A stretch of DNA of 5,157 bases from Prolixibacteraceae bacterium (GTDB lineage: Bacteria; Bacteroidota; Bacteroidia; Bacteroidales; Prolixibacteraceae). Below the pieces are notes generated by a model. The model had not been told where the DNA came from and did not search any database. It saw only the letters and a program-made list of their open reading frames with translations. The stretch spans positions 1-5,157 of the forward strand of contig JACMKG010000400.1 in assembly GCA_014380255.1 (NCBI GenBank), given 5' to 3'. Each line of letters opens with the position of its first letter. Positions within the stretch are counted from its first letter, which is position 1. Both the position numbers and the translations under genes were made by a program. Of the stretch, positions 1-5,157 are shown one piece after another.

Positions 1-618
1 AACAATGGCTATGGCTTTATCTCGATGAGCGATGAATCATTTGAACAAAATATGTGGGATAAAAATTCATTTTCAGCATTGGATATCATTTTCGGCGAAG
101 AGAAGACCACCCGCAGGATTTATGGTCTGCGCAAAACAGATTTTACACTCTTTACCCCTCACATGAGAAAGGCTATTTCAGAATATGTGTCGGTTGATGA
201 TGCCAGAGTGTTTTTATCGGGAGCTTATTTAGGCACTGACCTTGACCTGTGTGGAGATTCCCTGGCACGAGCTTTTGCCAATGATGTGCTGCATTACCGG
301 TTTGTAACCAATCATGCCTCCAGAAGCGGAAAGGTATACCCGGTAAATGCTGTGAAAGGTGCTTTCTCAAAGGAATTTAAGTTTATCCAGGAAGCCCATC
401 AAACAATTTATAAGGTTGAATCTCCCGATGCTATTGAGCCGAAGGGAAAAGATGCCAAAGTGTTTTTCAGGTACAACGAGGATAATAAAACAGCCGGGGT
501 AGGATATGATGGAAATTACCGAACACTAATTCTGGGATTTCCTTTTGAGACTATTCCCACGGATGATGAAAGGGATAAACTAATGGGGCAGATTTTGAAG
601 TATTGGAAAATGAAATAA
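1..618 (+). CDS. C-terminal part of a 'xanthan lyase'-like Bacteroidetes protein (5' end outside window)
   Basis: The reading frame is open from the first base of the window (N-N-G-Y-G-F-I-S precedes the first ATG at 25) and ends at TAA 616-618. I therefore read it as the last 205 residues of a longer protein rather than a gene starting at 25, which would have neither a leader nor an upstream spacer. The visible part looks like an alpha/beta domain: FLSGAYLGTDL (about residues 71-81 of the visible part) is a strand followed by a Gly-rich turn, and the end has RTLILGFPFETIP followed by a final helix. This ending resembles large exported Bacteroidetes proteins labelled 'xanthan lyase' or golvesin-domain proteins. 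I recall these lying near cell-wall amidase and recycling genes, but that is memory, not a search. No catalytic residue can be named here, and the xanthan lyase label is probably a database carry-over. It is on the same strand as the salvage genes, 242 bases upstream of them. The CDS is secure; the family is moderately supported. Confidence 0.72.
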   Translation, partial: NNGYGFISMSDESFEQNMWDKNSFSALDIIFGEEKTTRRIYGLRKTDFTLFTPHMRKAISEYVSVDDARVFLSGAYLGTDLDLCGDSLARAFANDVLHYRFVTNHASRSGKVYPVNAVKGAFSKEFKFIQEAHQTIYKVESPDAIEPKGKDAKVFFRYNEDNKTAGVGYDGNYRTLILGFPFETIPTDDERDKLMGQILKYWKMK

Positions 619-860
619 GTTGAATGATTAGCAGTGTTGTCAATAGAAAATAAACACATGGATATATAGGATAAATAGAAGAATGAGAAACAAGGAATAA
701 GGAAGTGAGAAATACTTCAGTTCGTTATAATCCTTGGTTTCTGAAAAATGGGAGGTTTAAAACTTTATCTTTTTACTTTCTTGTTTTTTTATTCGATATT
801 AAGTTTTTTTGAATTCTCAAAGCAAGACCTCTGGGTCGAAATAACATTAATTAAACGTAC
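619..860. other. Non-coding spacer upstream of the salvage operon
   Basis: This is the longest gene-free stretch in the window, and it is clearly more AT-rich than the coding regions. It has a nested inverted repeat at 686-742 (listed separately) and T-rich runs at 766-792 and 804-810. A small inverted repeat, TTTGA-ATTC-TCAAA, lies at 808-821. Weak matches to the Bacteroidetes -7 element (TAnnTTTG) occur at 766-773 (TATCTTTT) and 800-807 (TAAGTTTT). Neither has a well-spaced -33 TTG, so I do not call a promoter position. The spacer most likely holds the end of transcription of the upstream gene and the promoter of the DUF4922-led operon, but that is inferred from layout. Confidence 0.6.
686..742. 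other. Nested imperfect inverted repeat (possible terminator or structured leader)
   Basis: The outer arms are AGAAACAAGGA (686-696) and TCCTTGGTTTCT (731-742). They pair over 11 base pairs with a single-base bulge. Between them sits a second small hairpin, GAAGT (702-706) with ACTTC (714-718) around a 7-base loop. No T-run follows the outer stem directly: the next bases are GAAAAATGGGAGG, with T-rich sequence starting about 25 bases later. It is therefore not a textbook intrinsic terminator. It could end the transcript of the upstream gene, be a folded part of the operon's leader, or be chance in AT-rich DNA. Confidence 0.35.
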
Positions 861-1856
861 ATGGAACAGTTTGTTGATTTGAAATATACCAAAAATAAGA
901 GTGCCTTACAGGTGCTCTCTGAGTTTGCAGAAGCGCAAAAACAAAGCTGGCCTTTGGCAAAAGCTAATTACGAAGGGCTGAAATCAGTGGAGAACAAAGA
1001 ATTTCAGTTTGACGGATTTAAGATTAAAATTCAATTTAATCCCGAACGCATACGCTCATCGGCAGCCAAAGTGGATCAGAAATCAATAGCTGAGCGTGCA
1101 TGTTTCTTGTGCAATGAAAACAGGCCTGTAGAGCAAAAAGGAATTTTATTTGGAAAGCAGTTCCTCATCCTTATAAACCCTTACCCAATCTTTAAAAACC
1201 ATCTTACTATCTCTTCCAATACGCATGTTGATCAGCGGTTTTTAGTTAATGCGAAGGCCTTGCTTGAATTGGCTGCAGCCATGGAAGGATTCACGGTTCT
1301 GTACAATGGACCAGAAAGCGGAGCATCGGCTCCCGATCATATGCATTTCCAGGCAGGCGAAGAGGGTTTTATGCCCGTTGGGGAAGAGTATGAACAGTTG
1401 AAAATACATTCAGGTATCAATCTTTTTTCAGGAGAAAACACCCAGGTATGGGCTTTTAGCCATTACCTGCGCAAGATGATTTCAGTTGAAACCACATCAA
1501 TGGATGAAGGAATGGTATTAATGAAAGACTACTACGATACATTTCGTGAGTTGCAGCCTGAAAAGATTGAACCTATGATGAATGTGCTTTGTTCGTTCTT
1601 AAAAGGAAAATGGATCATTCATCTTTTCCCAAGAAAGGCACACCGGCCTGACCGCTATTTTGCTCCTGGGGAAAAGCAGTTGCTCATTAGTCCTGGTTCT
1701 GTTGATCTTGGCGGAGTTTTTGTAGTACCACGCAAGGAAGATTTTGATAAGATTACCCACAGTGATGTGGTGGATATCCTTGCACAGGTTAGCCTGGATG
1801 ATGAGCCATTTGCTGAACTTATAGAAGGGATGAAGACTAAAATGAATAATAAATAA
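861..1856 (+). CDS. DUF4922 protein, predicted GalT/Apa-like HIT-superfamily nucleotidyltransferase
   Basis: A 331-residue protein with no signal peptide or membrane segment, hence cytoplasmic. It resembles Bacteroidetes DUF4922 proteins, which have no assigned reaction. Key residues point to the galactose-1-phosphate uridylyltransferase/Apa/GDP-galactose phosphorylase branch of the HIT superfamily. These are a C-x-x-C pair (C81, C84 in CFLCNENRP), INPYPIFKNHLTI with H114, and DHMHFQAG giving H160-x-H162-x-Q164. By analogy with GalT, C81, C84, H114 and H160 could bind a structural zinc, H162 would be the nucleophile carrying the nucleotide, and Q164 in the third position marks transferases rather than hydrolases. 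The C-terminal half has FPRKAHRP (256-263) and SPGSVDLGG (277-285), like the second half-domain of Apa-type phosphorylases. It is the first gene of the tight cluster, 12 bases ahead of the NamZ-type gene. That suggests a sugar-phosphate or nucleotide substrate linked to wall salvage, but the substrate is not visible. The start at 861 is the first ATG of the frame and has no Shine-Dalgarno. Confidence 0.85.
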   Translation: MEQFVDLKYTKNKSALQVLSEFAEAQKQSWPLAKANYEGLKSVENKEFQFDGFKIKIQFNPERIRSSAAKVDQKSIAERACFLCNENRPVEQKGILFGKQFLILINPYPIFKNHLTISSNTHVDQRFLVNAKALLELAAAMEGFTVLYNGPESGASAPDHMHFQAGEEGFMPVGEEYEQLKIHSGINLFSGENTQVWAFSHYLRKMISVETTSMDEGMVLMKDYYDTFRELQPEKIEPMMNVLCSFLKGKWIIHLFPRKAHRPDRYFAPGEKQLLISPGSVDLGGVFVVPRKEDFDKITHSDVVDILAQVSLDDEPFAELIEGMKTKMNNK

Positions 1857-1868
1857 TCACGTAGGCAC

Positions 1869-3086
1869 ATGAAAAAGATTATTGTTGGTTTGCTGGCTTT
1901 TGTAACGATGTTTGCTTCAACTGTATTGTCAGAAGCACAAGTAAAAGCCTCTGGTGAAACTGCTATCAGAACAGGCGCTGAGCAGACTGAGAAATATGTA
2001 CCCCTGTTGCAGGGCAATCGGATAGCCATTGTGGCCAATCAGACTTCGGTTATTGGCAAAACTTCCCTTGTGGATAGTTTAAAGACCTTGGGTGTTAATA
2101 TTGTAAAGATATTCGGACCGGAACATGGATTCAGAGGCACGGCCAGCGCGGGAGCCGTAGTTGCCGACAGCGTGGATGCTAAAACAGGCATTCGTGAAAT
2201 ATCGCTTTATGGCAAAAAGGGCAAGCCTTCCAAACAAGACTTATCGGATGTGGATCTGGTGATTTTTGATATCCAGGATGTGGGCGCCAGGTTTTATACC
2301 TATATCAATCTGCTGGCCTTCATCATGGAAGCCTGTGCCGAAAATGGTAAGGAATTGATCATCCTTGATCGCCCCAACCCCAATGGCTGCACTGTGGATG
2401 GTCCTATCCTGGATATGAAACTAAAATCAGGAATAGGCATGTTCCCCATTCCAATTACCCATGGAATGACCATTGGCGAACTTGCACACATGTACAACGG
2501 CGAAGGTTGGCTGGCCAACAAGGTAAAGTGCAAGTTTACAGTTATCCTGGCAGCCAACTACACACACAACATGGAATATGTGTTGCCCGTGCCGCCATCA
2601 CCTAACCTGAATACCCAGCAATCCATTCTTTTATATCCTTCCCTGTGCCTGTTTGAAGGCACCATTATCAGCCAGGGCAGGGGAACCCGTTTCCCATTTA
2701 CCGTTCTGGGAAACCCTGATCTGAAAGGAAAGTATGAATTCTCCTTCACTCCAGTGAGCATCAAGGGGATGAGTGAAACACCCCTGTTTCAGAACCAGGT
2801 GTGCTATGGCCTGGATCTAAGGAAATATGATACTTCCACCTTGAGGAGCTCGGGGAAGATCAACCTTTCATGGCTACTGGAATTGTATAAAGCCTACCCG
2901 CACAAGGAAAAGTTCTTTGATAGCAAGCAAAGCAAACAAATAGGCAACTTTGATAAGCTGGCAGGTGTTTCCCTTTTAAGAGAACAGATCATTGCCGGTA
3001 AATCGGAAAAGGAAATCAGGGACTCCTGGGAGCCGAGCTTGTCTGAGTTTAAAAAGATGCGCGAGAAATACCTCATCTATAAATAA
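1869..3086 (+). CDS. namZ: Exported exo-beta-N-acetylmuramidase, NamZ type (DUF1343, GH171)
   Basis: A 405-residue protein of normal family length. Residues 1-23 form a Sec signal peptide (MKK, hydrophobic core about 4-20, likely cut after S-E-A), so the enzyme acts in the periplasm or outside. The mature part carries the DUF1343 signature blocks in order: IAIVANQTS (52-60), FGPEHGFRG (82-90), IFDIQDVGARFYTY (132-145), DRPNPNGCTVDGP (167-179), ITHGMTIGELA (196-206), PPSPNLNT (242-249) and LFEGTIISQGRGTRFPF (261-277). Characterised members, NamZ/YbbC of Bacillus subtilis and homologues in Tannerella, release MurNAc from the non-reducing end of peptidoglycan chains or MurNAc-GlcNAc. E85-H86 in the GPEHGF block are strong active-site candidates; I have not mapped them on a structure. 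It lies 12 bases after DUF4922 and 5 bases before the NlpC/P60 gene, so it is almost certainly co-transcribed. All recognised blocks are intact, with no sign of truncation. Confidence 0.92.
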   Translation: MKKIIVGLLAFVTMFASTVLSEAQVKASGETAIRTGAEQTEKYVPLLQGNRIAIVANQTSVIGKTSLVDSLKTLGVNIVKIFGPEHGFRGTASAGAVVADSVDAKTGIREISLYGKKGKPSKQDLSDVDLVIFDIQDVGARFYTYINLLAFIMEACAENGKELIILDRPNPNGCTVDGPILDMKLKSGIGMFPIPITHGMTIGELAHMYNGEGWLANKVKCKFTVILAANYTHNMEYVLPVPPSPNLNTQQSILLYPSLCLFEGTIISQGRGTRFPFTVLGNPDLKGKYEFSFTPVSIKGMSETPLFQNQVCYGLDLRKYDTSTLRSSGKINLSWLLELYKAYPHKEKFFDSKQSKQIGNFDKLAGVSLLREQIIAGKSEKEIRDSWEPSLSEFKKMREKYLIYK

Positions 3087-3091
3087 TAGCC

Positions 3092-4252
3092 ATGCTTAAA
3101 ACCTACTTCATATACATACTTTTAATTCTCTGTTGCAATGCTTTTGGCGGCGATAATGATCTTCAAAAGGCAGGCAGGGTAGTTGATTCGGTAGCAAAGG
3201 TATTTGCTCCGGATAAAAGAATTGCTTTGTTTGACGTGAAGACTTCAGAGCATTCAGGAGTTATTACTTTGAAAGGGAAAACCAATCTTCCCAAGGCTAA
3301 ACAGGCAATGCTTGATTCACTGGTCTACTTAAAGATTGGCTATCTGGATTCAGTGCTGGTTTTACCTGATCAGTCAGTTGGAGACAAGACCTGGGCGCTG
3401 GTTACCTTGTCGGTTGCCAATATGCGCTCAGCCCCGGATCATGCCTCTGAACTGGTTTCCCAGGTCTTAATGGGAGCGCCTGTAAATGTGTTGGAGGCAA
3501 AGGATGGATGGTTTCACATTCAAACGCCCGATTTATACATAGGCTGGGTGGATGAAAGCGGTATTGCCTTGAAAACAGAAGCAGAGATGGCTTCCTGGAA
3601 ACAGGCTAAGCGAATTCTATACAATCAACTGTCAGGCATTGCTTTGGATTCTCCCCGAAGAAAAGCCTCCACAGTTTCAGATCTTGTGTTAGGTGATTTG
3701 TTGGAAATAATTTCCACGCAAAAGAAATACCTGCAGGTTAAGTTTCCGGATGGAAGAACAGCCTTTGTAAAGAAATCGGATTGTCTTTCGTATGAGGATT
3801 GGATTGCCCGGAAGCCTGAAGTTAAAGATGTTATATCAGTTGCCAAAGAAATGCTGGGTACTCCATACCTGTGGGGTGGAACTTCCTGCAAAGCCGTTGA
3901 TTGCTCAGGCATGATTAAAACAGCCTGGTATGCCCAAGGGGTAATATTGGCGCGCGATGCCTCCCAGCAAGCCAGGTATGGCGAAAAGATTGACTTCGGC
4001 AATATCAGTAATCTTCAGCCCGGGGATATGTTGTTCTTTGGAAGAAATGCCAGCCGAATTACCCATGTGGGCATTTATATGGGAAATGGGCGTTATATTC
4101 ATGCCTCTGGAATGGTGCGAATCAACAGCGTTGACTCAAATGATACCTTATACAATATTACCGAACGCAAAAAGCTGGTAGGGGCCATCCGAATAGTAAA
4201 TTCCTTTGGCTCAGAAGGTATTGCTTTGGTAAAAGAGCATGGGTGGTATTAG
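3092..4252 (+). CDS. Exported SH3-NlpC/P60 gamma-D-glutamyl-diamino-acid endopeptidase (YkfC-like)
   Basis: A 386-residue protein. The start at 3092, five bases after the upstream stop, gives a short signal peptide (MLKTYFIYILLILCCNAFG, likely cut near G19). After an uncharacterised N-terminal region (about 20-98) come two bacterial SH3 domains (about 101-160, with NMRSAP at 110-115, and about 179-231), then an NlpC/P60 domain (about 240-370). Catalytic Cys271 lies in AVDCSG, behind GTPYLWGG (256-263). His325 is in THVGIYMG and His337 in YIHASG; LQPGDMLFFGR spans 308-318. The Cys-His-His spacing (54 and 12) fits the YkfC family as I recall it from the Bacillus cereus structure. Such enzymes cut the gamma-D-Glu to diaminopimelate (or Lys) bond of peptides with a free N-terminal L-Ala, releasing L-Ala-D-Glu. 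The SH3 domain enforces that preference in known structures. The product is the substrate of the epimerase encoded next. All three catalytic residues are present. Exact substrate choice is inferred. Confidence 0.9.
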   Translation: MLKTYFIYILLILCCNAFGGDNDLQKAGRVVDSVAKVFAPDKRIALFDVKTSEHSGVITLKGKTNLPKAKQAMLDSLVYLKIGYLDSVLVLPDQSVGDKTWALVTLSVANMRSAPDHASELVSQVLMGAPVNVLEAKDGWFHIQTPDLYIGWVDESGIALKTEAEMASWKQAKRILYNQLSGIALDSPRRKASTVSDLVLGDLLEIISTQKKYLQVKFPDGRTAFVKKSDCLSYEDWIARKPEVKDVISVAKEMLGTPYLWGGTSCKAVDCSGMIKTAWYAQGVILARDASQQARYGEKIDFGNISNLQPGDMLFFGRNASRITHVGIYMGNGRYIHASGMVRINSVDSNDTLYNITERKKLVGAIRIVNSFGSEGIALVKEHGWY

Positions 4253-4352
4253 AAAAGGGTTCAGCAAAAACCATAAGAACTTTAAAGTCATTAAGGCCCC
4301 AGTGAAAGTCCAGGAAATTAGCCTTTCAGGCCAACCGTTTTAAACTAAAAGT
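4253..4352. other. 100-base spacer before the epimerase gene
   Basis: This gap is wider than the other gaps in the cluster (12 and 5 bases). It contains GCCT-TTC-AGGC, a 4-base-pair hairpin at 4321-4331, within a stretch flanked by GGCC at 4296-4299 and 4329-4332. There is no T-run, no clear -7/-33 promoter pair and no small open reading frame that I can support. I see nothing that clearly stops read-through, so the epimerase is probably still in the same operon, though an extra promoter here cannot be excluded. Confidence 0.4.
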
Positions 4353-5157
4353 ATGACCAGTCGCCGACAATTTATACAGCTCTCAGGGATAACTGCCGTT
4401 GCAGGCCTAACCGGAATAGAAGCAGCCTTTGCTTCTCAAAGAAAGATAGTCGCCAGGGCATCGGGCAAAGGTTTGTCTTTGCAATTTTTACCCTACGATT
4501 TATTGTTAAAACATACTTTTACCATTGCAGGCAGTTCCCGTAAAAGTACCCCTGATATGCTTACCTGCTTAGAGTATGATGGAATACGCGGTTACGGAGA
4601 AGCTTCCATGCCCCCTTACTTAGGCGAAAGCGTGGAGAGTGCTGCTAAATTCCTCTCCTCACTTGATCTGGGCCAGTTTAAAGACCCTTTCAGGATGGAT
4701 GACATCCTTCAGTATGTTGATTCAGTAATGCCCGGCAATTGTGCTGCCAAGGCTGCGGTTGATATAGCATTGCACGATCTGGTGGGCAAACTGATGCAAC
4801 AGCCCTGGTATAAGATATGGGGCTTCGATCCGGCAGATACGCCCAATACTTCTTTTACCATCGGTATAGACACTCCTGAAGTGGTAATTCAGAAAGTAAA
4901 GGAAGCAGCTCCCTACAACATCCTGAAAGTAAAGCTTGGTCAGTCTACAGATGAGCAGATGATCAATACCATCCGTTCTGTAACTGATAAACCTTTGTGT
5001 GTGGATGTGAACCAGGGTTGGACAGATAAGTACAAGGCCCTTGAGATGATTCACTGGCTTAAGGAGAAAGGGGTTGTGTTTGTAGAGCAGCCTATGCCTA
5101 AAACGGCCATTGACGACATGGCATGGCTGACGGCTAACAGTCCGCTTCCCACCATTG
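4353..5157 (+). CDS. Tat-exported L-Ala-D/L-Glu dipeptide epimerase, enolase superfamily (3' end outside window)
   Basis: An open frame from ATG 4353 runs to the window end (268 complete codons, no stop), so the gene is cut off. Residues 1-27 form a twin-arginine signal: S-R-R-Q-F-I-Q-L at 3-10, a mild hydrophobic stretch, then A-F-A|S as the likely cut site. This both fixes the start and predicts a folded, periplasmic enzyme. The enolase N-terminal capping domain follows (about 42-150), with FTIAGSSR (56-63) and GYGEASMPPYLGES (80-93), typical of the AEE/YkfB/YcjG family, then AAVDIALHDLVGK entering the barrel. Catalytic K192-V-K194 and metal ligands D218 (VDVNQGW) and E245 (VEQP) are present. 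The third metal ligand and the opposite lysine should lie just beyond the edge. The family inverts the D-Glu centre of L-Ala-D-Glu to give L-Ala-L-Glu, which ordinary dipeptidases can use. The neighbouring YkfC-like gene supplies exactly that dipeptide, which supports this choice over other enolase-superfamily activities. Confidence 0.88.
   Translation, partial: MTSRRQFIQLSGITAVAGLTGIEAAFASQRKIVARASGKGLSLQFLPYDLLLKHTFTIAGSSRKSTPDMLTCLEYDGIRGYGEASMPPYLGESVESAAKFLSSLDLGQFKDPFRMDDILQYVDSVMPGNCAAKAAVDIALHDLVGKLMQQPWYKIWGFDPADTPNTSFTIGIDTPEVVIQKVKEAAPYNILKVKLGQSTDEQMINTIRSVTDKPLCVDVNQGWTDKYKALEMIHWLKEKGVVFVEQPMPKTAIDDMAWLTANSPLPTI

Noticed and set aside
751..756. GGAGGT, a strong Shine-Dalgarno-like sequence in the spacer
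   Set aside because: No ATG, GTG or TTG follows at a usable distance and no reading frame opens there. Genes in this window also do not use Shine-Dalgarno sites.
766..807. Bacteroidetes-type promoter with TATCTTTT (766) or TAAGTTTT (800) as -7 element
   Set aside because: Both lack the final G, and no TTG lies at the expected 19-21 base spacing (the TTG at 781-783 is only 16 bases from 800), so I could not choose a site.
1655..2038. 127-codon open frame on the minus strand
   Set aside because: It overlaps the end of DUF4922 and the start of the NamZ gene antisense, has no family signature and is explained by codon composition of the real genes.
3092..3151. Lipoprotein signal on the NlpC/P60 protein (Cys14-Cys15)
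   Set aside because: The residues before either Cys (L-I-L-C, I-L-C-C) do not fit a lipobox, which needs a small residue before the Cys. Signal peptidase I cleavage near G19 fits better.
3625..4002. 125-codon open frame on the minus strand
   Set aside because: It lies entirely antisense within the NlpC/P60 gene, whose catalytic residues establish the + strand frame.
3957..4181. 74-codon + strand open frame inside the NlpC/P60 gene
   Set aside because: It is out of frame with a well-supported catalytic domain and has no recognisable protein features.
4722..5054. 110-codon open frame on the minus strand
   Set aside because: It is antisense to the epimerase, where the + frame carries the Lys-x-Lys and metal-ligand motifs.

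Overview
The window looks like a Bacteroidota (Bacteroidetes) chromosome, probably Bacteroidales-like. The protein families (DUF1343/NamZ, DUF4922, the SH3-NlpC/P60 protein, an exported dipeptide epimerase) are typical of that phylum. Base composition is moderately AT-rich, and none of the start codons has a convincing Shine-Dalgarno sequence. All five genes lie on the + strand, and I see no RNA gene, insertion sequence, CRISPR array or prophage.

Layout: (1) bases 1-618 hold the 3' end of a gene whose product resembles proteins catalogued as 'xanthan lyase' in Bacteroidetes. (2) Bases 619-860 are non-coding and contain a nested imperfect inverted repeat at 686-742. (3) Bases 861-1856 encode a cytoplasmic DUF4922 protein. 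Its residues match the galactose-1-phosphate uridylyltransferase (GalT)/Apa branch of the HIT superfamily. (4) Bases 1869-3086 encode an exported DUF1343 protein of the NamZ exo-beta-N-acetylmuramidase type. (5) Bases 3092-4252 encode an exported SH3-SH3-NlpC/P60 peptidase of the YkfC type. (6) From 4353 to the window end is the 5' part of an L-Ala-D/L-Glu dipeptide epimerase of the enolase superfamily, carrying a twin-arginine signal. Genes 3, 4 and 5 are separated by only 12 and 5 bases. The epimerase follows after 100 bases, so 861 onward is probably one operon.

The set reads as a peptidoglycan-fragment salvage pathway. NamZ would remove MurNAc from non-reducing ends. The YkfC-like enzyme would cut the gamma-D-Glu-diamino-acid bond and free L-Ala-D-Glu. 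The epimerase would convert that to L-Ala-L-Glu, an ordinary dipeptide. All three carry export signals, so the chemistry appears to take place in the periplasm rather than the cytosol as in E. coli. The least understood member is the DUF4922 protein. It has a complete GalT-like set of putative zinc ligands and nucleophilic histidine but no assigned substrate, and its position suggests an amino-sugar phosphate or nucleotide step of salvage.
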